This document shows positions 1 to 5,396 of a stretch of DNA of 6,641 bases, piece by piece; the first letter of the stretch is position 1; each line of letters begins with the position of its first letter. The position numbers were made by a program, and so were the translations under genes. Below the pieces are notes generated by a model, which was given only the letters and a program-made list of their open reading frames with translations, did no database searches and was not told where the DNA came from. The stretch is from an uncultured Carnobacterium sp. (GTDB lineage Bacteria > Bacillota > Bacilli > Lactobacillales > Aerococcaceae), in NCBI GenBank assembly GCA_905371865.1, contig CAJPNA010000075.1, positions 1 through 6,641 on the forward strand, given 5' to 3'.

Positions 1-62
1 TCTCTTGATTCTCTTGATTTTCTTGATTCTCTTGATTTTCTTGATTCTCTTGATTCTCTTGA
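1..62 (-). repeat. 9-bp in-frame tandem repeat encoding (Gln-Glu-Asn)n
   Basis: On the minus strand the unit is CAAGARAAT. About seven copies are visible and the array runs off the window edge. The only variation is GAG or GAA at the Glu codon. Units are multiples of three, so copy-number change would lengthen or shorten the linker of the CobT-like protein without shifting its frame. Confidence 0.9.
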
Positions 63-736
63 CCGTTTTGATTGCTTTGTTGTTCGTCACCATCATTACC
101 TTCGGGACTTTCATTGTTATAAAAATCCACAATGATATCGTAGTAAATTGCTAAAATGCGAGCATAGTCGTCTGTTGTTACATTGACTTTCAGTAAGTAT
201 TGTAACTCAGTCATAATACGAATATAATATTTGTTTTTAACACCCATCAACATCGGTTTAGCAAATCGAAGTTCTGGTGTGTCTTGAGCATCTAGTATAT
301 CTTTATGCACCATTCCACGAAATCGTGGAAAGTCAACATCGATATAGTAATTTTTTAATGCGTTCTCGATACGAGCGTCTTCAATAATATTAATAATTCG
401 AGCAAACTCATCTTCTGGTAATCGAATGTCACCTTCTGTTTGTCTGTATTTATTCACAAACTGGGACGTATACTTATTTTGTTGCAACAAGTCCATTTTA
501 GTCAAAATGCTATGTGAGACCTCGTGGTAAAACAATGTACGTACCATAGATTCGTCAACAACATCCAACTTGTCAAACATACGCAATCCAATTGTGATTT
601 CATTCTTCACCATATCAATATATGTCGAAGAATGTGCACGGTCGTACACCTGACTTACTTTATTGCTCGATTTTGTATAATAGTTGATTGGTAATGTTTC
701 TAAAATTTTAATAATTTGCTCATCTGTCATTCTCAT
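1..736 (-). CDS. CobT-like metallopeptidase/VWA-family protein, N-terminal part (C-terminus beyond window)
   Basis: I read this frame directly: it is open from an ATG at 736-734 to the window edge, giving 245 residues and no stop. An AAGGAG at 747-752 lies 10 nt before this ATG, which favours it over the ATG two codons later. The protein carries HEVSH (H71-H75), a zincin-type HExxH motif. About 45 residues on comes the segment NIIEDARIE (116-124), the glutamate-containing signature of CobT-like/NorD-like proteins that precede a von Willebrand A (VWA) domain; E119 or E124 could supply a further metal ligand. From about residue 214 the chain turns into a low-complexity linker rich in Asn, Gln, Glu and Gly, ending in (QEN) repeats, as in family members that join this domain to a C-terminal VWA domain. 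That VWA domain would lie outside the window. Known members work with MoxR/CobS AAA+ ATPases as chelatase or remodelling pairs, and phages carry versions of unknown function. The motifs are clear; the family name is from memory of signatures. Confidence 0.72.
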   Translation of the reverse strand, partial: MRMTDEQIIKILETLPINYYTKSSNKVSQVYDRAHSSTYIDMVKNEITIGLRMFDKLDVVDESMVRTLFYHEVSHSILTKMDLLQQNKYTSQFVNKYRQTEGDIRLPEDEFARIINIIEDARIENALKNYYIDVDFPRFRGMVHKDILDAQDTPELRFAKPMLMGVKNKYYIRIMTELQYLLKVNVTTDDYARILAIYYDIIVDFYNNESPEGNDGDEQQSNQNGQENQENQENQENQENQENQE

Positions 737-770
737 GATAATCCGTCTCCTTGTCAATATCTCACTTTTC

Positions 771-779
771 AGTATAGCA
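771..779 (-). promoter_or_regulatory. Extended -10 promoter for the CobT-like gene
   Basis: The minus strand reads TGC-TATACT, an extended -10 element one mismatch from TATAAT. No good -35 box is present at 16-18 nt. It lies just downstream of the terminator at 804-837 and about 35 nt before the start codon, so it gives the CobT-like gene its own transcription start near 764. Confidence 0.6.
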
Positions 780-803
780 TATTTCTCATTTGAGTACAGA
801 CCT

Positions 804-837
804 AAAATAAAAAGTGAGCGAATTACTCGCCCACTTT
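804..837 (-). terminator. Rho-independent terminator of the methyltransferase operon
   Basis: The minus-strand RNA forms an 11-bp stem (811-821 with 827-837) with a 5-nt loop, followed by UUAUUUU. One pair is G-U in the minus-strand RNA but an A-C mismatch in plus-strand RNA, so it serves minus-strand transcription. The stem overlaps the last codons and stop of the upstream 113-aa gene. Confidence 0.85.
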
Positions 838-1164
838 ATCATTAATTACAATTGTCAATTTGTCAAAGATTTTGTCTAAATCAGACCAACAGTTGTCAAT
901 CGCTTGATTTACACCATCACAGTTGTTCAGTTCTAAACATCGAACACATGAACCTTCAATCAAATCAAATAACGTACCTTCACCCTCAAACACACAGTTA
1001 TTCAACGTAATTTCTTTCGTGATTGTGTTCTCAAGAACGTGCTCACCTCGAAACACACAATTCTCAAATGTGACATATTTCGAGAACTTCGGTTCACCTT
1101 CCAAGTATTCCAACCATTGTTCTTCCGTTGCAATTCCCTGTACCGTTTTGCCTCCACCACTCAT
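823..1164 (-). CDS. Small cysteine-containing beta-helix-like protein, unknown function
   Basis: A 113-aa protein that I do not recognise by name. I chose the ATG at 1164 because AGGTGA (1170-1175) lies 5 nt before it. The GTG at 1173 falls inside that ribosome binding site and is unlikely to be used. The binding site overlaps the TAG stop of the methyltransferase (1174-1176), so the two genes are tightly linked and probably translationally coupled. The middle of the protein holds three similar rungs, with FENC (33-36), LNNC (54-57) and LNNC (79-82) followed by Phe/Gly/Glu-rich turns. Repeat spacing is 21-25 residues, the pattern of pentapeptide-like or right-handed beta-helix coils. An amphipathic start (residues 12-25) and a hydrophobic end (LTIVI, 103-107) could cap the helix. 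There is no signal peptide and no membrane segment. Coupling to the methyltransferase suggests a related job, such as a partner or DNA-mimic role, but this is speculation. Confidence 0.8.
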   Translation of the reverse strand: MSGGGKTVQGIATEEQWLEYLEGEPKFSKYVTFENCVFRGEHVLENTITKEITLNNCVFEGEGTLFDLIEGSCVRCLELNNCDGVNQAIDNCWSDLDKIFDKLTIVINDKVGE

Positions 1165-1173
1165 GCAAGTCAC

Positions 1174-2346
1174 CTACTTTTTCAGTAAATTTGTGAATAT
1201 CTCTTCCAGTACTTGAACTACAATCGAATTCCCAGCTTGTCGATACAAGTATGGTACTCGTGTCACTTTAAATGCTTTGTCGTAGTCCTCATCAGTGAAT
1301 CCCATCAATCTCCAGTACTCACGACTTGACAACTCACGACTCCAGAAATAATTCACCAAGTCGTCAGAATCATCATACAACTTCTCAGTAGAAATACCAC
1401 CTAAATACACTTTTTGATTTGCAGTTGTCAATGTTTGCACATACCAACTTTCATGGTTTGTAACAACTGTACTTCTAAATGTCGCATACACTTGACCCAA
1501 TCCGTCAATTCTGTGTTTTGGAATCTCATGTTCAATTCCGTTTAACTCATTCTTGATACGAGTTTGTAAACTAGCGTCACGTCTCACAATATCTCGTTGC
1601 TTATCCATTGGTAATCGAGCTTCCACACTATAATCTACAAAGTCAGAAATTTTAACATCGATTTCACGACCAATTGGAATCTCAAACCCAGTGTCCACGT
1701 CTTTGCGAACAGAAACCATAAACACACGCTCACGATTATGTGGAATGCCGAAATGTTTTGCGTTCAGCACCATAACGTATGAGGTGTAACCCATGTCATC
1801 AAGCCATTCTTTCCAAATGTCAAAATTATGTTTATGTTTGACTGACAATAGAGCTTTTACGTTTTCCATTAACAAGTACTTCGGTTTTTGTTGTTCAATC
1901 ACACGTTCGCATTCCCAGAGTAATGAGCTTCGTGTACCACTTCCACGGTCAAGACCGTGACCGTATCCAGCAAACGAAATGGATTGACATGGAAACGAAT
2001 ACGTGAATAAATCCATGCTCGGAAACTCTTTCACTTTTGAGATGTCCCCTACGTTTTTAATTGCGACCGATGCTCTATACACAGCTTCCAATTGTTCACC
2101 TTTTAACTTGATACGATTACCTTTCTTATCCAGTGGAATGTTCAATTGTTCCATGTATGCTTGCATTTCTTCCTCACTCGGAACCTCAACATCACTTGTA
2201 TCTGAGTGTACAGCAGCATACGATTTAATTGCTTCTCCATCCACCTCAGATACACCCACACTCTCAAAATCAACACCGATATTTTGTAATGCTTTTGCTT
2301 GTGCTCCGATTCCAGAAAATGATTCAAAAAGTCTTAATTTTGTCAT
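1174..2346 (-). CDS. C5-cytosine-specific DNA methyltransferase (solitary)
   Basis: A complete 390-aa enzyme that transfers a methyl group from S-adenosylmethionine to carbon 5 of cytosine in a specific DNA site. Family motifs occur in order. Motif I is FESFSGIG (7-14), binding the cofactor, and an acidic residue in motif II is near E34. Motif IV is SFPCQS (117-122) with catalytic Cys120. Motif VI is ENV (161-163), motif VIII is PHNRERVF (202-209), the motif IX region is SREYWRLMGF (341-350) and motif X is RQAGNS (369-374). The target-recognition region is about 215-335 and contains QTLTTAN (304-310). An insertion of about 60 residues (48-108) separates motif II from motif IV, as in a Firmicute/phage subgroup. 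The start at 2346 has GGAGGT 5 nt upstream. No restriction endonuclease is adjacent, so it is probably an orphan enzyme protecting phage or plasmid DNA from host restriction. The recognition site cannot be read from sequence. No motif is broken. Confidence 0.95.
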   Translation of the reverse strand: MTKLRLFESFSGIGAQAKALQNIGVDFESVGVSEVDGEAIKSYAAVHSDTSDVEVPSEEEMQAYMEQLNIPLDKKGNRIKLKGEQLEAVYRASVAIKNVGDISKVKEFPSMDLFTYSFPCQSISFAGYGHGLDRGSGTRSSLLWECERVIEQQKPKYLLMENVKALLSVKHKHNFDIWKEWLDDMGYTSYVMVLNAKHFGIPHNRERVFMVSVRKDVDTGFEIPIGREIDVKISDFVDYSVEARLPMDKQRDIVRRDASLQTRIKNELNGIEHEIPKHRIDGLGQVYATFRSTVVTNHESWYVQTLTTANQKVYLGGISTEKLYDDSDDLVNYFWSRELSSREYWRLMGFTDEDYDKAFKVTRVPYLYRQAGNSIVVQVLEEIFTNLLKK

Positions 2347-2384
2347 AAATACCTCCGTTAATGTAATATCTCATATGTATAATC

Positions 2385-2414
2385 ATTATAGCATAAATTA
2401 AATCTGAATGTATA
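2385..2414 (-). promoter_or_regulatory. Promoter for the methyltransferase operon
   Basis: A consensus extended -10, TGC-TATAAT (2385-2393), has a -35-like TATACA (2409-2414) at 18 nt. It lies directly after the terminator at 2427-2471 and before a leader of about 30 nt. The methyltransferase therefore has its own promoter, separate from the paralogue operon. Confidence 0.75.
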
Positions 2415-2426
2415 TAAAATCGCAAT

Positions 2427-2471
2427 AAAAACACGTTTGAAACGTACGAAGATACGATTCAAACGTGTTTT
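2427..2471 (-). terminator. Rho-independent terminator of the acidic paralogue operon
   Basis: A perfect 14-bp inverted repeat (2428-2441 with 2458-2471) is extended after one mismatch by a further 4-bp CGTA/TACG stem with a 6-nt loop. The minus-strand transcript runs into UUUUAU. It sits 17 nt after the stop of the last paralogue. The plus strand also ends in a short T-run, so it could work both ways, but no plus-strand gene needs it. Confidence 0.88.
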
Positions 2472-2488
2472 ATGATTAACTATTTCAA

Positions 2489-2830
2489 TCAAAAATTTTG
2501 TGCGATTATGTAATAACGACCATCATGCTTACCAACACATGTAAAATTACTGTATACCGCAATTTCAACTTCTTCATCCGAGAATTGGTCTACGAACTCA
2601 TCTGTGACTTCCTTATTGAAATGGACGAACTTGATGACGTCCTTCTTTGTCCAAACTAACAAGTTATTCGCCACATAATCTGGGTGCATTCTCGTACTAT
2701 ATCTCATATCTTCTTCATCACAATGTTTCACAATACCTTGTTGAATCTGCTCTGGTAATTCAAGTAATCGCTTACCATCTTTACATGTAGCAGCATATGT
2801 TAAGTAATCAATTTCTGCTATAACAGCCAT
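2489..2830 (-). CDS. Acidic paralogue family protein, copy 1 (most divergent)
   Basis: A 113-aa protein, last of four tandem homologues. I place the start at the ATG at 2830: GAGGGGTG (2837-2844) lies 6 nt upstream, and from here the protein aligns end to end with its paralogues. The GTG at 2839 is inside that ribosome binding site. Shared family landmarks are YLTYAA (9-14), LPEQI (25-29), HPD (49-51), TKKDV (61-65) and a C-terminal VGKHDGRYY (98-106). It has about 20 acidic against 12 Lys/Arg residues, so it is much less acidic than the other copies, and its C-terminal tail is longer. Predicted soluble and mixed alpha/beta, with no signal peptide or membrane segment. Function unknown. The gap to the preceding gene is 15 nt. 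Confidence 0.85.
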   Translation of the reverse strand: MAVIAEIDYLTYAATCKDGKRLLELPEQIQQGIVKHCDEEDMRYSTRMHPDYVANNLLVWTKKDVIKFVHFNKEVTDEFVDQFSDEEVEIAVYSNFTCVGKHDGRYYIIAQNF

Positions 2831-2845
2831 ACTTTTCACCCCTCA

Positions 2846-3178
2846 CTACATTACATAATAAGTTCCGTCTTCCTCGCCAAGATATGTGTAATTATTTGAT
2901 AATTCCTCGATGATTTCGTCCTCATCCCACTCAGCGATTTCTTCTTCCGTAGCTTCACTCTCACCTAGCTCATGAACGACTACATCACGTTTAGTGAATT
3001 GTTGTAAATAATTTACTGCTAATTCGTCTGGATGATAACGTGGATTTTCAACCAAATCAATACCATCCATAAATTCCTCAATTTCATCTTGAATACTTTC
3101 TGGTAAATCACATAATTGGTGACCCGGACCGCATATTGATGCGTATTCCATATAACCTAGTTCTGCTTTTACTGTCAT
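2846..3178 (-). CDS. Acidic paralogue family protein, copy 2
   Basis: A 110-aa protein and the most acidic of the four: by my count 30 Asp/Glu against 4 Lys/Arg. Family landmarks are YMEYAS (9-14), CDLPESI (23-29), a following IEEF helix, YHPDELAVN (47-55), TKRDV (61-65), an acidic stretch rich in Glu at 73-91, YTYLGEEDG (97-105) and the C-terminal YY. The run CDLPESI is identical in copy 3, its closest relative in this segment. The ribosome binding site GTGGGGAA (3185-3192) is a variant and probably moderate in strength. Such high negative charge is known in DNA-mimic and anti-restriction proteins, but also in many unrelated phage proteins, so no function is assigned. Confidence 0.88.
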   Translation of the reverse strand: MTVKAELGYMEYASICGPGHQLCDLPESIQDEIEEFMDGIDLVENPRYHPDELAVNYLQQFTKRDVVVHELGESEATEEEIAEWDEDEIIEELSNNYTYLGEEDGTYYVM

Positions 3179-3196
3179 TTTAAATTCCCCACTTTC

Positions 3197-3529
3197 TTAC
3201 TGAAATACAAAGTAGCTTTCATCTACTTTACCTAAAAATACACCATTCTCACGTATCTTTTCAATCAATTCTTCTTCATCATATTCCTCAGCTTCTTCTT
3301 CATCTACCTCATGGCCGTAAGCAAACCAAATTGCGTCAGCTCTGTCGAACTCAGTGAATGAATTAACCCACATGTTATCCGGGTTCGAGTCTGGATTTTT
3401 ATCCAAATTCATTCCGTCAAAATACTCCTCAATAGCATCTTTTATTGATTCTGGTAAATCACAGAAGTTTTTACCATACATAGTGTCAGCTGCATAATCC
3501 AAATACTTCATTCCTACATAAATTGTCAT
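3197..3529 (-). CDS. Acidic paralogue family protein, copy 3
   Basis: A 110-aa protein with about 29 acidic and 8 basic residues. Landmarks are YLDYAA (9-14), CDLPESI (23-29), IEEYFDG, NPDN (49-52, where two paralogues have HPD), VNSFTEF, a run of Glu/Asp at 75-88 and FLGKVDESYF near the end. It differs from copy 2 mainly in the middle (60-75). The start at 3529 has AAAGGAT about 11 nt upstream. That leader, GAAAGGATTGA, also precedes copy 4, so the ribosome binding site was probably duplicated with the gene. The spacer to copy 4 is 20 nt, with no promoter or terminator between them. Function unknown. Confidence 0.88.
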   Translation of the reverse strand: MTIYVGMKYLDYAADTMYGKNFCDLPESIKDAIEEYFDGMNLDKNPDSNPDNMWVNSFTEFDRADAIWFAYGHEVDEEEAEEYDEEELIEKIRENGVFLGKVDESYFVFQ

Positions 3530-3549
3530 CTCGATTCAATCCTTTCGTT

Positions 3550-3888
3550 TTACATGTAATAATAAATATCCTCGTCATCATCATATCCAAGATAAGTATA
3601 CTCATATTCTAATCGTGATACAATCTCACCGTGTGAGTATTCTTCGAAATCCTCATCCGTTGGGTTTTTGATACCAAACTCGTACTCCAACACCTCACGT
3701 GTTGAATGTTGATAAATATTACCATAAACATTGTCTGGATGGTCGTTTGGATGTTCCACCAAATCAGCGTCGTCATAAATTGCATCCAATCTATCAAGCA
3801 CTTCTTCCGGAAACTCAGCTAATTGTTGTCCAATATACCCACATTTTGCTGCATATTCACTAAATGTTAAATCTACCCTAATCGGCAT
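3550..3888 (-). CDS. Acidic paralogue family protein, copy 4
   Basis: A 112-aa protein with about 29 acidic and 6 basic residues, first of the four copies to be transcribed. Landmarks are FSEYAA (9-14), FPEEV (where the other copies have LPE-I), an acidic loop YDDADL, HPDNVYGN, TREVLEYEFG, YTYLGYDDDED and a terminal IYYYM. One extra residue sits after CGYI near position 20. The start at 3888 has AAAGGAT about 11 nt upstream and lies 19 nt after the stop of the 186-aa gene, so it is co-transcribed from 4503-4531. Predicted soluble; function unknown. Confidence 0.88.
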   Translation of the reverse strand: MPIRVDLTFSEYAAKCGYIGQQLAEFPEEVLDRLDAIYDDADLVEHPNDHPDNVYGNIYQHSTREVLEYEFGIKNPTDEDFEEYSHGEIVSRLEYEYTYLGYDDDEDIYYYM

Positions 3889-3907
3889 TTCAAATCAATC
3901 CTTTCTT

Positions 3908-4468
3908 TTAACCCCATGTTTTCTTAATGTTTTCCAAGTCATTCAAGAACTTAGTTACATCTTCTCGTACTGTGTGCACCACGAACACCAATAACTCTTG
4001 AATTTTATTCATTTTTTCATACAAGTCAATGTATAATTCAACGTCGTTAATTCCATCGTAACCGTTACCATTACTATATCTTTCTAGCATTTCAACATAT
4101 GAACTTTCGTTGAAACCATCTTCCATTTCAAAAAGTTTATTCATGTCTAAAAATGTTCTACTTACTAGAACAACTCGAATATCATCTAGTCGTGTAGCGA
4201 ACGCTGGTTTTAGCTTGTAAGCTCCGTTCGTGTCCATGATTTCCACTACTAAATCCGTTGGAATCTCAAGAATTCGCTCAAGCTGTTCGCTACGCCAATT
4301 CATGTAGTCACGGTCGCTCATATGTACTCCACGTGATTCTCTGAATTTCTCAAACCCCAAGTCACGTTTTTTCATCTCACTCTTAATTTCATTTACCGCC
4401 CAATCTAAAAACGCACCGAGTTTTACAAATTGTTCGTAACGTTTTTCGTATAATGCTTTATGTTCCAT
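3908..4468 (-). CDS. Hypothetical 186-aa helical protein, first gene of the paralogue operon
   Basis: I do not recognise this protein. The start at 4468 has GAGGTG 7 nt upstream and lies about 35 nt below a strong promoter. It looks largely alpha-helical. A charged N-terminal helix pair spans residues 1-65, a mixed segment spans 70-112 (including IRVVLVSRTF, 97-106), and a long C-terminal helix is likely at 145-183 with hydrophobic heptad-like spacing (LLVFVVHTV, 159-167). There is no signal peptide or clear membrane span. DGFNESSYVEMLERY (117-131) closely resembles KGFDEQQFVDFVECW (118-132) in the 168-aa protein of the next gene upstream, so the two may share a domain. It shows no homology to the four acidic proteins that follow it. 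Confidence 0.85.
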   Translation of the reverse strand: MEHKALYEKRYEQFVKLGAFLDWAVNEIKSEMKKRDLGFEKFRESRGVHMSDRDYMNWRSEQLERILEIPTDLVVEIMDTNGAYKLKPAFATRLDDIRVVLVSRTFLDMNKLFEMEDGFNESSYVEMLERYSNGNGYDGINDVELYIDLYEKMNKIQELLVFVVHTVREDVTKFLNDLENIKKTWG

Positions 4469-4502
4469 TCATTTCACCTCAATTTATCTGAATCATAAGT
4501 AT

Positions 4503-4531
4503 ATGATACCACATCAGTTCACGATTATCAA
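4503..4531 (-). promoter_or_regulatory. Promoter of the 186-aa gene and four-paralogue operon
   Basis: The -35 is TTGATA (4526-4531) and the -10 is TATCAT (4503-4508), extended by TGG, with an optimal 17-nt spacer. Each hexamer is one base from consensus. It is the only good promoter found upstream of the five-gene run, none of whose spacers (15-20 nt) holds another. Confidence 0.78.
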
Positions 4532-4532
4532 A

Positions 4533-4628
4533 TTAGTACTCAATCCAATTTTCACAACGTTCATAAAGTTTATTATTAGTTTGTTCAATAAGTCTCACAG
4601 CTGAATCCATTTTCTCAATCGTCTTATC
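4533..4628 (-). pseudogene. In-frame continuation after the stop of the 168-aa gene (possible lost C-terminus)
   Basis: After the TAA at 4629-4631 the same frame stays open for 32 codons, to a TAA at 4533-4535. It reads DKTIEKMDSAVRLIEQ and then a further helical-looking segment ending NWIEY. An ATG at 4610 would give a separate 25-aa peptide, but it lacks a good ribosome binding site. The sequence could be the former end of the upstream protein after a nonsense change, a readthrough extension, or chance. The second stop lies 1 nt from the -35 box of the next promoter, so the continuation fills nearly all of the gap. Confidence 0.3.
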
Positions 4629-5135
4629 TTATTCTTCTTTCATTGACGGAATTCCCTCACTAAACGTTTGAATCATGTAATCCCAAACCTCATCGTTTTC
4701 ATCCCAGTCGTCAATGCTTTCGTCTTCTTTCAATTCATACCAACATTCAACGAAATCCACAAATTGTTGCTCATCAAATCCTTTGTCTAATTCAATATAT
4801 TGTGATAACGACCCAACACAGTAATCAAAAAGTTCATCTTCAATACTCCAATCACGAGTTCGTGGGTCAACATCATATTTAGACACACGACAACTAATCT
4901 CAACATCTCCGTCCATAAAGACGTATAGTCTCTTTAACCTAACTGACTCGTAGACAAAATTAATCGTGCGTTGCGCCCAATAATCGTATAGCTCACCATA
5001 CGCTCCGAAATCAGCCATCACATCTGAAAAATCTAACACTACTGGTTGTTCAAGTTCTATAATTTTATGAATTCTACTCATCGCTTCCGTTCCGTATTCT
5101 TTGAATAAAGCAGCTGCTTGTTTTTTCTTACTCAT
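4629..5135 (-). CDS. Hypothetical acidic 168-aa protein
   Basis: An unrecognised protein with a strong AAGGAG (5145-5150) 9 nt before the ATG at 5135 and its own promoter. A basic N-terminus (MSKKKQAA) is followed by helices. A strand-rich middle spans about 66-86 (LKRLYVFMDGDVEISCRV). The C-terminal third is very acidic and Trp/Tyr-rich (DDWDENDEVWDYM, 142-154). KGFDEQQFVDFVECW (118-132) matches a segment of the 186-aa protein encoded downstream. No signal peptide, membrane span or catalytic motif is evident. No terminator follows it, so its transcript may read into the next operon. The TAA may be a premature stop, given the open frame beyond it. Confidence 0.85.
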   Translation of the reverse strand: MSKKKQAAALFKEYGTEAMSRIHKIIELEQPVVLDFSDVMADFGAYGELYDYWAQRTINFVYESVRLKRLYVFMDGDVEISCRVSKYDVDPRTRDWSIEDELFDYCVGSLSQYIELDKGFDEQQFVDFVECWYELKEDESIDDWDENDEVWDYMIQTFSEGIPSMKEE

Positions 5136-5167
5136 TAAAAATCACTCCTTGGTTGTTTTACTCATTT

Positions 5168-5176
5168 ATTATATCA
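5168..5176 (-). promoter_or_regulatory. Extended -10 promoter for the 168-aa gene
   Basis: The minus strand reads TGA-TATAAT, a consensus extended -10, about 33 nt before the start codon. The best -35 candidates (TGGATT at 17 nt or TTGGAT at 18 nt) match only 3 of 6 bases and lie within the terminator stem of the preceding gene. Promoter and terminator are therefore packed together. Confidence 0.65.
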
Positions 5177-5181
5177 CACCT

Positions 5182-5219
5182 AAAAAGAAAAATCCAAAGT
5201 GAACTCACCTTGGATTTTT
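5182..5219 (-). terminator. Rho-independent terminator of the truncated gene
   Basis: A 10-bp arm pair (5188-5197 with 5210-5219) continues through a G-U pair and 3 more pairs to a 4-nt loop, then CUUUUUA. The G-U pair exists only in minus-strand RNA. It begins 6 nt after the TAA at 5226-5228, which supports the frame chosen for the truncated gene. Confidence 0.87.
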
Positions 5220-5225
5220 AAGTAT

Positions 5226-5369
5226 TTACCACATATCGTTATAAATTCGATATACCTTCCCGAGTTTGAACATGAACTCTTGTACAAAGTCATTATCCTT
5301 TTGCATTTCAGTCTCGTACCATTTTTCGAAGTTTCCGTTACATAAATATGCATTGAAAGAAAATCCATG
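5226..5369 (-). pseudogene. 3' remnant of a gene apparently truncated by the IS element
   Basis: This frame is open for 47 codons and has protein-like composition: FSFNAYLCNGNFEKWYE (3-19), then DNDFVQEFMFKLGKVYRIYN (25-44), ending DMW. It ends just before a strong terminator, as a real gene would. Upstream it meets TAA at 5370-5372 and then the AT-rich, hairpin-forming downstream flank of tnpB. No start codon or ribosome binding site precedes the conserved-looking part; the first internal ATG is at residue 22. I infer that an insertion removed or displaced the 5' part. A longer-named alternative frame over 5180-5368 runs through the terminator and looks less protein-like. The original function is unknown. 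Confidence 0.55.
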
Positions 5370-5396
5370 TTATAATTTCATTAAATAAAATCTAAG

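Noticed and set aside
1..62. Tandem repeat as a CRISPR array
   Set aside because: Units are 9 bp with no spacers, and the repeat stays in frame in a coding region.
923..1216. Plus-strand open frame of 97 codons
   Set aside because: It lies opposite the coupled methyltransferase and beta-helix genes, has no ribosome binding site and has Ser/Thr/Asn-rich composition typical of an antisense shadow.
2142..2327. Minus-strand alternate-frame open reading frame
   Set aside because: Out of frame inside the methyltransferase, with Met-, Gln- and Arg-rich shadow composition and no start signal.
2003..2401. Plus-strand open frame of 132 codons
   Set aside because: It is antisense to the conserved N-terminal motifs of the methyltransferase and runs through its promoter.
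3609..3797. Minus-strand alternate-frame open reading frame
   Set aside because: Out of frame inside paralogue copy 4, with no ribosome binding site.
2489..3888. HPD tripeptide in the paralogues as a DnaJ J-domain
   Set aside because: The flanking helices and the KAYR[KR]LA-type segment of J-domains are missing, and one copy has NPD instead.
4469..4628. Inverted repeat ATAAG...CTTAT after the 168-aa gene as a terminator
   Set aside because: Only 5 bp of stem with no U-tract and a long unpaired interior.
5180..5368. Minus-strand 62-codon frame beginning MDFLSMH
   Set aside because: It runs through the terminator stem and lacks a ribosome binding site. The frame ending at 5226 reads more like protein and stops just before the terminator.
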